Positions 1 to 6,477 of a DNA stretch of 12,539 bases are shown piece after piece. How positions within the stretch are numbered: the stretch's first letter is position 1; every line of letters starts with the position of its first letter. The DNA is from SCGC-AG-212-J23 sp036406675 (GTDB lineage Bacteria; Pseudomonadota; Gammaproteobacteria; Burkholderiales; SG8-39), in the NCBI GenBank assembly GCA_036406675.1, contig DASXAO010000005.1:1-12539 (forward strand). The letters are read 5' to 3'. A program made the position numbers and the translations under genes. Under the pieces are notes generated by a model. The model was given only the letters and a program-made list of their open reading frames with translations, did not search any database and was not told the DNA's origin.

Positions 1-310
1 GGCCGGGGAACTGGCGCAGCTTCACGAACAGCACGCATCCCGGCTCGGAGAAAGGGGCGTGGCGGAAGCCTTCGGGGTTGAGGAGATAGGTGCCGGCGGG
101 CCAGTCGCCGTGCTCGTCGGAGAACACGCCCTCGAGCACGAGGATCTCCTCGCCGTCGGGATGATCGTGCGCCGGGAAGCGCGAGCGCGGCTCGTAGCGC
201 ACCACGGAAGTCACCTGCCCGGACTCGGGCGGGCCCACCAGGTGGACGCGCTTGCGCCATACGGTGCCGCTCGGGCTCGGCGCCCACGCCATCCGGGCCG
301 TGTCGGCCAC
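1..310 (-). CDS. ChrR-type cupin domain protein, C-terminus cut by window edge
   Basis: The reading frame gives a single-domain cupin. It reads VRYEPRSRFPAHDHPDGEE, then LVLEGVFSDEHGDWPAGTY, then a HAPFSEPGC stretch and VKLRQF, the order typical of the cupin family related to the C-terminal domain of the anti-sigma factor ChrR. His and Glu in HDHPDGEE and the later His of RHAPF are the expected metal ligands. No ChrR-like N-terminal zinc anti-sigma domain precedes it, so a regulatory role should not be assumed; a small metal-binding enzyme or sensor is as likely. It follows tctA closely and is probably the last or a late gene of that operon. The start is unsettled: GTG at 310 is used here, ATG at 292 is possible, but family-like sequence (LNGDLALRAV) continues upstream to a CTG at 337, one base after the tctA stop. 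The frame runs off the left edge. Confidence 0.75.
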   Translation of the reverse strand, partial: MADTARMAWAPSPSGTVWRKRVHLVGPPESGQVTSVVRYEPRSRFPAHDHPDGEEILVLEGVFSDEHGDWPAGTYLLNPEGFRHAPFSEPGCVLFVKLRQFPG

Positions 311-338
311 GGCCCGCAGCGCGAGGTCGCCGTTCAGG

Positions 339-1847
339 CTACTTCGATTCTTCGGCGAACGCGTCTTCGCGCTTCGCGCGGATCGCGGGCAGCGCGACGA
401 TGATCAGCAGGATCGCCGAGGCGACCATGAAGCCCAGGCTGATCGGCTTCTGGAAGAACACGAACGGGTCGCCGCGCGAGAGCAGCATCGCCCGGCGCAG
501 GTTTTCCTCCATCAGGGGACCCAGGATGAAGCCGAGGATCATCGGCGCCGGCTCGCACTCGAGCTTGACGCAGACGTAGCCGAGCACGCCGAACACCGCC
601 ATGATCAGCACGTCGAACGGGTTGTTCGACAGGCTGAACACCCCGATCGCCATGAACACCAGGATGGACGGGAAGAGGTAGCGGTACGGCACGGTGAGGA
701 GCTTTACCCACATGCCGATCATCGGCAGGTTGAGGACTACCAGCATCAGGTTGCCGACCCACATCGAGGCGATGAGGCCCCAGAAGAGATCGGGCTTCTC
801 GTTCATCACCTGCGGCCCGGGCGCGATGCCCTGGATCATGAGCGCGCCGATCATCAGCGCCATCACCGCGTTGCCCGGAATGCCGAGCGTCAGCATGGGG
901 ATGAACGAGGTCTGGGCGCCGGCATTGTTGGCCGACTCGGGGCCCGCCACGCCCTCGATCGCGCCCTTGCCGAACTGCTCGGGATGGCTGGAAAGCTTCT
1001 TCTCCAGCGTATAGGCGCCGAAGGAGGAGAGCAGCGCCCCGCCGCCGGGCAGGATGCCGAGGCAGGACCCGAGCGCCGTCCCGCGCAGGATCGAAGCCCA
1101 CGAGCGCTTGAGGTCGTCCTTGGTCGGATAGAGGTGGGTCACCTTGCTGAGGAACACCTCGCGCTTGTCCTTGAGATCGAGGTTGGCGATGATCTCCGCG
1201 GTGCCGAACATCCCCATCGCCACCACCACGAAGCCGATGCCGTCGGAAAGCTCGGGGATGCCGAAGGTGAAGCGCAGCACGCCGGAATTGACGTCCGTGC
1301 CCACCAGGCCGAGCAGCAGGCCGAACACCACCATCGCGATGGCCTTGACCAGCGAGCCGCGCGCAAGCACGGTGGCCGCGATCAGGCCGAACACCATCAG
1401 CGAGAAATACTCGGACGGGCCGAACTTCAGGGCGACCTCGGCGAGCGGCGGCGCCGCGACCGCGATGATCAGGGTGGCGACGCAGCCGGCGAAGAACGAG
1501 CCGATCGCCGCGATCGCCAGCGCCGGCCCGGCACGCCCCTGGCGTGCCATCTGGTAGCCGTCCAGGCAGGTCACCACCGAGGAGGACTCGCCGGGGATGT
1601 TGACCAGGATGGCCGTGGTGGAGCCGCCGTACTGTGCGCCGTAGTAGATGCCGGCGAGCATGATGAGCGCCGACACCGGGTTCAGGTTGAACGTGATCGG
1701 CAGCAGCATCGCGATGGTGGCGACCGGGCCGACCCCGGGCAGGACTCCGATCAGCGTGCCGAGCAGAACGCCGATCAGGGCGTACAGCAGGTTGAGGGGG
1801 CTGATCGCTACGCCGAAGCCGAGGATGAGATTGTGGAAGAGATCCAT
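339..1847 (-). CDS. tctA: Tripartite tricarboxylate transporter large permease, TctA family
   Basis: This 502-residue, very hydrophobic protein is the large membrane subunit of a TTT-family secondary transporter, which takes up carboxylates with a periplasmic TctC receptor and the small TctB subunit. Signatures visible are GVLPGVGPVATIAMLLP (about residues 34-50), YYGAQYGGSTTAILVNIPGE (about 68-87), the second repeat GILPGGGALLSSFGAYTLEKK, and AGPESANNAGAQTSFIPMLTLGIPG. Length matches the usual ~500 residues and the frame looks intact. The ATG at 1847 lies 7 nt after the tctB stop, and the GAGG next to that stop (TGAGG) serves as its ribosome site. Substrate cannot be read from the sequence: members carry citrate, tartrate, terephthalate and other acids. 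A tctC gene is absent from the window. Confidence 0.97.
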   Translation of the reverse strand: MDLFHNLILGFGVAISPLNLLYALIGVLLGTLIGVLPGVGPVATIAMLLPITFNLNPVSALIMLAGIYYGAQYGGSTTAILVNIPGESSSVVTCLDGYQMARQGRAGPALAIAAIGSFFAGCVATLIIAVAAPPLAEVALKFGPSEYFSLMVFGLIAATVLARGSLVKAIAMVVFGLLLGLVGTDVNSGVLRFTFGIPELSDGIGFVVVAMGMFGTAEIIANLDLKDKREVFLSKVTHLYPTKDDLKRSWASILRGTALGSCLGILPGGGALLSSFGAYTLEKKLSSHPEQFGKGAIEGVAGPESANNAGAQTSFIPMLTLGIPGNAVMALMIGALMIQGIAPGPQVMNEKPDLFWGLIASMWVGNLMLVVLNLPMIGMWVKLLTVPYRYLFPSILVFMAIGVFSLSNNPFDVLIMAVFGVLGYVCVKLECEPAPMILGFILGPLMEENLRRAMLLSRGDPFVFFQKPISLGFMVASAILLIIVALPAIRAKREDAFAEESK

Positions 1848-1854
1848 GTGCGCC

Positions 1855-2463
1855 TCAGCAGAACGAGAATGCGGCCGGGCACATCGGGAAGGGCAGCGTC
1901 AGGCCTTTCACGAAGACCAGGTACGAGAAGAGGATGAGGACGATGAAGAGCACAAAGACCTCTTTCCACTTGAACTCGTGGCCGCCGTAGGCGCTGATGA
2001 AGACCAGGGCGGCGGTCGCACCCACCAGGCCGAGCGGCTTCATCGAGTAGCCGTACACCAGGCAGGCGACGCTGATCAGAACCAGCGCCTTCGCCTCCGG
2101 TCGGAAGAGGACGGTGAGCACCGACACCACCGCCGATGCGGCGATCATCCCCCAGTCGACGGAGAGCCCGACCCTCGGCGCGAGCTCGAGCAGCACCGCG
2201 AAGACGGCGATCGCGATGATCAGATCGATTATGTTGAAGGGGAGGCGCAGCGGCTCTCCCGTGCCTTCGAAGACGAAGCCCTCGATCAGCACGAGCGCGC
2301 CAAGGAAAACCATCAAGCCGCCCAGCACGAACGGGAAGTAGGCCGGCCCCATGCGCACCGCCGTTCCCATCTGATAGAAGGCGTACGACCAGACGGCGAA
2401 GAACAGGCCGGTGCCGATAAACATCAGCCCCGCCCAAAAATCCTTGGGACTCTTGATCCTCAT
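1855..2463 (-). CDS. tctB: Tripartite tricarboxylate transporter small subunit, TctB family
   Basis: A 202-residue membrane protein with several hydrophobic helices (for example 12-30, 44-62, 77-95, 104-120, 123-138, 168-187). The motif VRMGPAYFPFVLG at about 36-48 is the TctB hallmark. TctB is the small membrane subunit that works with TctA. At ~200 residues it is longer than the usual ~150-residue form, with extra helices in the second half. The ATG at 2463 is chosen because AGGAGG lies 6 nt upstream; an ATG at 2511 in the same frame would add a basic, low-complexity extension and has no ribosome site. It is the first gene of the tctB-tctA-cupin unit; a candidate promoter and palindrome lie just upstream. 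Confidence 0.93.
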   Translation of the reverse strand: MRIKSPKDFWAGLMFIGTGLFFAVWSYAFYQMGTAVRMGPAYFPFVLGGLMVFLGALVLIEGFVFEGTGEPLRLPFNIIDLIIAIAVFAVLLELAPRVGLSVDWGMIAASAVVSVLTVLFRPEAKALVLISVACLVYGYSMKPLGLVGATAALVFISAYGGHEFKWKEVFVLFIVLILFSYLVFVKGLTLPFPMCPAAFSFC

Positions 2464-2499
2464 TGATCTCCTCCTGCGCCGCCGCCCCCCAGGGCGATC

Positions 2500-2511
2500 T
2501 TGTGCGCACAA
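2500..2511. promoter_or_regulatory. Perfect 12-bp palindrome, candidate operator of the tct operon
   Basis: TTGTGCGCACAA is a perfect inverted repeat with no spacer. It lies 1 nt downstream of the candidate -10 hexamer and spans the predicted transcription start, where a repressor would block initiation. The loopless symmetry fits a dimeric regulator rather than an RNA hairpin. No regulator gene lies next to it in the window, so the binding protein is unknown. Confidence 0.4.
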
Positions 2512-2512
2512 A

Positions 2513-2540
2513 AGTGTAGCATGCGCTGCGAAGTCAACAC
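2513..2540 (-). promoter_or_regulatory. Candidate sigma-70 extended -10 promoter for tctBA
   Basis: On the minus strand, TGC TACACT (TG at 2521-2520, -10 hexamer 2518-2513) forms an extended -10 element. GTGTTG (2540-2535) stands 16 nt upstream as a weak -35. A better -35 match, TTGACT at 2537-2532, is only 13 nt from the -10, which is too close to be used with it. The start would fall near 2506, giving a ~43-nt leader before the tctB ATG. This marks tctBA as a unit separate from the glycosyltransferase genes upstream. Assigned by eye. Confidence 0.5.
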
Positions 2541-2553
2541 CTTGCGCTCCGCG

Positions 2554-3162
2554 TCAGCGAGGGACCCGGAGCGCGAATCGAACCCACTCCAGGCGACCGA
2601 GGTCGGCCGGACGGTCGACGTCCCAGAGCCGCTCGAGGGCGCGCCACCGATAACTTAGCGAAACGAGTTTTCGCACTGTTGACTCGTAGACGGCAGAGCC
2701 GCCCCATGCGATGGCGCTGAAAAGAAGCGGCGAGACGCGCTTCGCGCCTATGAGCGCGTAGCCCCCGTCTTCCGCGGGCGCGATCACGACGTCGCAGCCG
2801 CCGGCGAGCCAGCGTGCCGCGCGCCGCAGGTCGCGCGGCCGCAGCGCCGGGCAGTCGGCGCCGATGATGATCGCGCCGCGATGGCGGCGCAGCGTGCGCG
2901 CCAGGGCATGGTGCATCCGCTCTCCGAGGTCGGCGCCGCGCTGCTTCGACGTGTCGTAGAGCTCGACCGGGCCGCACGCCGCCGCTCGCGCGGTGCGCAG
3001 CGCATGGCGCGTGAGGCGGGCATGAAGCCGGGCCGCCCGCCATTCGCCCAAGCGCGGCACCAGCCGCGTCTTCACCCGTCCGGGCAGCGGGGCGCGCGAA
3101 AAGACCAGTACGGCGACGTCAAGGTTCGTAGAGTCGCGCAAGCCGATCCGGTGCTGCCCCAA
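2554..3162 (-). CDS. TIGR04282-family glycosyltransferase-like protein (DUF2064)
   Basis: A 202-residue soluble protein with a nucleotidyltransferase-like fold. The motifs are those of the TIGR04282/DUF2064 family: FSRAPLPGRVKTRLVP (21-36), RGADLGERM (75-83), GADCPAL (101-107), PAEDGGYALIGA (129-140), WGGSAVYEST (153-162) and the closing DVDRPADL. The family is named for arsenosugar biosynthesis because some members sit beside the radical SAM enzyme ArsS; no arsS or arsM is present here, so that pathway is not supported. The ATG at 3162 lies inside the end of the TIGR04283 gene (44-nt overlap), and no alternative ATG or GTG precedes the conserved LDVAVLVFSR. It is the last gene of the cNMP / VTT-FAD / glycosyltransferase run. 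Its molecular substrate is unknown. Confidence 0.88.
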   Translation of the reverse strand: MGQHRIGLRDSTNLDVAVLVFSRAPLPGRVKTRLVPRLGEWRAARLHARLTRHALRTARAAACGPVELYDTSKQRGADLGERMHHALARTLRRHRGAIIIGADCPALRPRDLRRAARWLAGGCDVVIAPAEDGGYALIGAKRVSPLLFSAIAWGGSAVYESTVRKLVSLSYRWRALERLWDVDRPADLGRLEWVRFALRVPR

Positions 3163-3793
3163 AGTAGTAAAGCAGGCGCAGCCGCCACATGAGCACGACG
3201 GTGCGCAGCACGCCGCGCCTTTCCCAGCGCCGGCCCGAGGTGCGCACCCGCTCGCGCAGGCACGCCGGCGCGCCGCGGCGCTTCATTTCGCGGCTGAAGG
3301 CGATGTCCTCCATCAGCGCGATCGGGGCGAAGCCGGGAAACGCCGCGCGCCGGACGAAGATGGCCTGGTCGCCGGTGGCGATGCCCGTCAGCCTGGAACG
3401 CAGGTTCATCGCGCGGGCGACCACCCTGAGGAGGGGGTGGCGGCCTTCGATCTGGACGTCGAAGCGTCCCCACAGGCGCTTTTCCAAGGCCGTACCGACA
3501 AGAGAATCGCCATCGGGAGGCAGGAGCGTATCCACGTGCAGGAAGAGCAGCGCGTCGCCCGACGCGTGCCGCGCCCCGGCGTTCATCTGCACCGCTCGCC
3601 CGCGAGCGCTCGACAGGATCCGGTCGCACAGCGGCACGGCAAGCTCGCGCGTGCGGTCGGCGCTGCCGCCGTCGACGACGATCACCTCGCAACCGCGCCG
3701 CCGGAGCGGCGCAAGCGCCTGCAGCGCGGCCTCGATGCGCTCGGCTTCGTTCAGCGCCGGAATGACGATCGAGAGCTTCAGCCCCGCGTCCAT
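3119..3793 (-). CDS. TIGR04283-family glycosyltransferase (GT2 fold)
   Basis: A 224-residue family-2 glycosyltransferase. Residues 7-15 (LSIVIPALN) open the fold, EVIVVDGGSADRT (36-48) binds the nucleotide, FLHVDTLLPP (84-93) carries the metal-site Asp, GDQAIF (141-146) and MEDIAF (161-166) form the acceptor and catalytic region, and TSGRRWERRG (185-194) is the family's C-terminal signature. A hydrophobic run near 198-211 may be a membrane-contact helix. The family is labelled arsenosugar biosynthesis-like, but the acceptor is not known and nothing here indicates arsenic. The ATG at 3793 overlaps the end of the upstream VTT-FAD gene by 16 nt, and its own end overlaps the TIGR04282 gene by 44 nt; the two families commonly occur as neighbours and probably act together. 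Confidence 0.9.
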   Translation of the reverse strand: MDAGLKLSIVIPALNEAERIEAALQALAPLRRRGCEVIVVDGGSADRTRELAVPLCDRILSSARGRAVQMNAGARHASGDALLFLHVDTLLPPDGDSLVGTALEKRLWGRFDVQIEGRHPLLRVVARAMNLRSRLTGIATGDQAIFVRRAAFPGFAPIALMEDIAFSREMKRRGAPACLRERVRTSGRRWERRGVLRTVVLMWRLRLLYYFGAAPDRLARLYEP

Positions 3794-5904
3794 GCGTGAT
3801 AGCGCTCCAGTACGCGCAGCACGCGCTCGGGGGCATGCGCCTTCTTCCAGGCTCCGGCGGCGTATTTGTTCGCCTCGGCGAGGGTAGGATAGATGTGGAT
3901 CGTGCCGAGGATCTTGTTCAGGCCGATGCGGTGCTTCATCGCCGAGATGAGCTCGGCGATCTGCTCGCCCGCGTGCTCGGCGACGACGGTGGCGCCGAGG
4001 ATCCGGTCCTTGCCCGGGACCGTCAGCACCTTCACCATGCCGTAGCCCGCTTCGTCGGCGATCGCGCGGTCGAGCTCATCGATGCCGTAGACCGTGGTCT
4101 CGTACGGAATGTTCTGCGCCTTGGCGTCGGTTTCGTTCAGGCCGACGCGCGCCACCTCCGGATCGGTGAAGGTGGCCCACGGAACCACCGAATAGTCGAC
4201 GCGGAACCTGCGCAGGCCGCCGAAGAGCGCGTTGACCGCGGCGAACCAGGCCTGATGCGACGCCGTGTGGGTGAACTGGTAGGGGCCGGCGACGTCGCCG
4301 CAGGCGTAGATGTTCGGGTACAGCGTCTGCAGGTACTCGTTGGTCTCGACGGTGCGCGCGGCGGTCACCGGGATGCCGAGCGCCTCGAGGCCGAACCCCG
4401 AGGTGCTCGGAAGGCGCCCGACCGCGCACAGCAGCGCGTCGAACTCCACCCGGCGCTCGTGCCCGGCGTGCTCGCAGACGAGCACGCGCGGCCCCTCGCA
4501 GCGGACCGCGCGGTGCCCGGTGAGGACCTCGACGCCTTCGTCGACGAAGCGCGCGCGGATCAGCTCCGAGACTTCCGGGTCTTCGCGCGCGAGCAGGCGC
4601 GGCAGCATCTCGACCTGCGTGACCTTGGAGCCGAAGCGGGCGAAAGCCTGGGCGAGCTCGCAGCCGACCGGCCCGCCGCCGAGCACCACGAGGCGCGGGG
4701 GCAGCTCGCGCAGCGCCCACAAGTTGTCCGAGGTGAGCACCGTCGCGGCTTCGATTCCGGGAATCGGCGGCACGATCGGGCGCGCCCCGGCGGCGATGAC
4801 GATGCTTCTCGTGGTGAGAACCCTGCCGTCGACTTCCACCGTCCACGGCGAGGTGATCTTCGCTTCGCCGCGAATGCACTCCACGCCCAGGCTTTCGTAG
4901 CGCTCGACCGAGTCGTGCGGCTCGACCGTGCGGATCACGCGCTCGACCCGCTCCATCACGTCGGCGAAGTCGGCCTCGGCGCCCGCCTGGCGAATGCCGT
5001 ACTTCTCGGCGTTCCTGATCTGCCAGGCGAGCTTGGCCGAGCGCAGCAAGGCCTTCGAGGGCACGCAGCCGGTGTTCAGGCAGTCCCCGCCCATGCGGTG
5101 CTTTTCGATCAGGGTGACCTTGGCGCGCACCGCGGCGGCGATGTAGGCCGACACCAGCCCGGCGGACCCGGCCCCGATCACCACGAGATTGCGCTCGAAG
5201 CGCGCCGGCCGCTGCCAGCGCGCGTAGACCCGGCGCGCCTTGTACGCGTCGACGATTTTCTTTGCGGCGAGCGGGAAAATGCCGAGGGCGAGCAGCGCGC
5301 CGATCAGCCCGGGCGACACCACGTCGCCCAGGGAGCCGATGGCCCCGAGCTGCGTCCCGGCGTAGACGTAGACCAGCGTGCCCGCGAGCATCCCGAGCTG
5401 GCTCACCCAATAGAAGGTGAGCACGCGCATCCGGGTGAGGCCCACGGCCAGGTTGATGACGAAGAAAGGAACCGCCGGGATGAGCCGCAGCGTGAAGAGG
5501 TAGAACCCGCCCTCCTTTTCGACGCCGCGATCGATCGCCCGGAGCTGCGCGCCGTAGGCCCGCTGCACCCATGCCCGCAGCACGAAGCGCGAGGCAAGGA
5601 AAGCGAGCGTCGCGCCGATGGAAGAGGCGAACGAGACGAGCACGGTTCCCCAGAGCAGCCCGAAGAGCGCGCCGCCGGCCAGCGTGAGCAGCCCCGCGCC
5701 GGGAAGCGAGAGCCCGGTCACCGCGACGTAGGTGAAGAAGAACGCGGCCGCGGCGCCCGCGGGGTGGGCCGCGCGCCAGCCCTGCAGCGCCGCCTGCTGG
5801 GCTTTCAGGTTTTCCAGGCTGAGATAGCGATGCCCGCCCGCGGCAAAGAATGCGGCTGCCGCGGCTGCGACCAGCAGCACGACGGCGAGCCGGCCGCGGC
5901 TCAC
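3778..5904 (-). CDS. Fusion: VTT (TVP38/TMEM64) membrane domain + MerA-like FAD disulfide oxidoreductase
   Basis: A 708-residue two-part protein. Residues 1-~220 are a membrane domain of the SNARE-associated/VTT family: a helix at 6-22, GGALFGLLWGT (77-87), then RLIPAVPFFVINLAVGLTR (140-158), the family core. Residues ~235-708 are a class I flavin disulfide oxidoreductase: FAD site GAGSAG (244-249), redox pair CLNTGC (C275, C280) followed by VPSK, NAD(P) site GGGPVG (409-414), second FAD site ACGDVAG (534-540) and a dimerisation domain. The usual catalytic His before Pro-Thr is Tyr (Y672), with the Glu partner kept (E677). There is no heavy-metal-binding N-domain and no C-terminal Cys pair, so it is not a mercuric reductase proper. 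GTG at 5904 is chosen because it overlaps the preceding stop (GTGA) and begins just before the first helix. Substrate unknown. Confidence 0.9.
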   Translation of the reverse strand: MSRGRLAVVLLVAAAAAAFFAAGGHRYLSLENLKAQQAALQGWRAAHPAGAAAAFFFTYVAVTGLSLPGAGLLTLAGGALFGLLWGTVLVSFASSIGATLAFLASRFVLRAWVQRAYGAQLRAIDRGVEKEGGFYLFTLRLIPAVPFFVINLAVGLTRMRVLTFYWVSQLGMLAGTLVYVYAGTQLGAIGSLGDVVSPGLIGALLALGIFPLAAKKIVDAYKARRVYARWQRPARFERNLVVIGAGSAGLVSAYIAAAVRAKVTLIEKHRMGGDCLNTGCVPSKALLRSAKLAWQIRNAEKYGIRQAGAEADFADVMERVERVIRTVEPHDSVERYESLGVECIRGEAKITSPWTVEVDGRVLTTRSIVIAAGARPIVPPIPGIEAATVLTSDNLWALRELPPRLVVLGGGPVGCELAQAFARFGSKVTQVEMLPRLLAREDPEVSELIRARFVDEGVEVLTGHRAVRCEGPRVLVCEHAGHERRVEFDALLCAVGRLPSTSGFGLEALGIPVTAARTVETNEYLQTLYPNIYACGDVAGPYQFTHTASHQAWFAAVNALFGGLRRFRVDYSVVPWATFTDPEVARVGLNETDAKAQNIPYETTVYGIDELDRAIADEAGYGMVKVLTVPGKDRILGATVVAEHAGEQIAELISAMKHRIGLNKILGTIHIYPTLAEANKYAAGAWKKAHAPERVLRVLERYHAWTRG

Positions 5905-6464
5905 GGGCCCTGGACGGTGCCCGGCAGGCGCTGCGACTGCTCGTCGATGAGGTCGAGGAGCTTCCCGCTGGTCGCGCGCAGGCGCTGGGAAAGCATGAGC
6001 ACCAGCTCCATCAGGAGCTTCGCGCCGAGGAGCGGCTGCTCGACGATGATGCGGGCGAGGTTCTCGCGGTTGAGCACCGCGACCAGCGTCGGCTCGACCG
6101 CGACGCAGGTGGCGAAGCGCGGCTCGCCGTCGATCATCGACATCTCGCCGAGGGTGCGGCCGGGCTCGACCTGGGCGATGAGCTGCGGCGTGTTCCAGCG
6201 GTCGCGCTTGGCGACGTCGACCCGGCCCTCGATCACCAGCATCATCAGGTCGCCGCCCTCGCCCTCGCGGATCACCTCCACGCCCGGCTGCGCGCGGTAG
6301 ACCTCCATGAAATGCGCGAGCAGGCGCACCTCGCCGTGCGAGAAGTTCTCGAGCAGCGGGCATTTCGGAATGAGCGAATGGATGCGGCCGGCGAAGCGGA
6401 TCGCATCGCCCATGTACTCCAGCCCCGCAAGCTGCTGCGCCGGTTCCGCCATGCTGCCCGGCAT
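5901..6464 (-). CDS. Stand-alone cyclic nucleotide-binding domain protein
   Basis: A 187-residue protein made of one CRP/CAP-type nucleotide-binding domain. Residues 35-60 lead into the beta barrel, VIEGRVDVAKR is at 77-87, and the phosphate-binding cassette LGEMSMIDGEPRFAT (105-119) keeps both Glu (E107) and Arg (R116), so cyclic nucleotide binding is plausible. A long helix (about 137-180) follows, as in the CRP dimerisation helix, but there is no helix-turn-helix domain, so it is not a Crp-type transcription factor. Output must be through a partner; the next gene, the membrane oxidoreductase, overlaps by 4 nt (GTGA) and is the natural candidate. It begins 13 nt after the aroG stop with no terminator between. 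ATG at 6464 is used; the ATG four codons on (6452) is equally possible, neither having a strong ribosome site. Confidence 0.85.
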   Translation of the reverse strand: MPGSMAEPAQQLAGLEYMGDAIRFAGRIHSLIPKCPLLENFSHGEVRLLAHFMEVYRAQPGVEVIREGEGGDLMMLVIEGRVDVAKRDRWNTPQLIAQVEPGRTLGEMSMIDGEPRFATCVAVEPTLVAVLNRENLARIIVEQPLLGAKLLMELVLMLSQRLRATSGKLLDLIDEQSQRLPGTVQGP

Positions 6465-6477
6465 TATGCCGAACTTT

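Noticed and set aside
2464..2511. Earlier tctB start at 2511
   Set aside because: It would add a run of Arg residues, begin inside the palindrome at the expected transcription start, and ignore the perfect AGGAGG before the ATG at 2463.
2513..2537. TTGACT paired with TACACT as a standard promoter
   Set aside because: The spacer is 13 nt, too short for sigma-70; the extended -10 reading with GTGTTG at 16 nt was preferred.
2554..3793. Arsenosugar biosynthesis locus
   Set aside because: Only the family names suggest it; neither ArsM nor ArsS, nor any ars gene, is in the window.
3778..5200. Mercuric reductase (merA) call for the FAD domain
   Set aside because: No C-terminal Cys pair, no heavy-metal domain, no mer genes nearby; only the general fold and the Tyr in place of His are shared.
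252..6300. Very long open frames on the plus strand opposite tctA, the VTT-FAD gene and aroG (for example 252-1937, 3796-6300, 6307-7962)
   Set aside because: They are mirror frames of real minus-strand genes in GC-rich DNA; the proteins are rich in Arg, His, Asp and Glu in low-complexity runs and show no domain motif.
3778..6363. N-terminal extension of the VTT-FAD protein up to 6363
   Set aside because: The added part overlaps the intact cyclic-nucleotide gene in another frame and is Arg/Pro-rich; GTG at 5904 with a GTGA overlap is the natural start.
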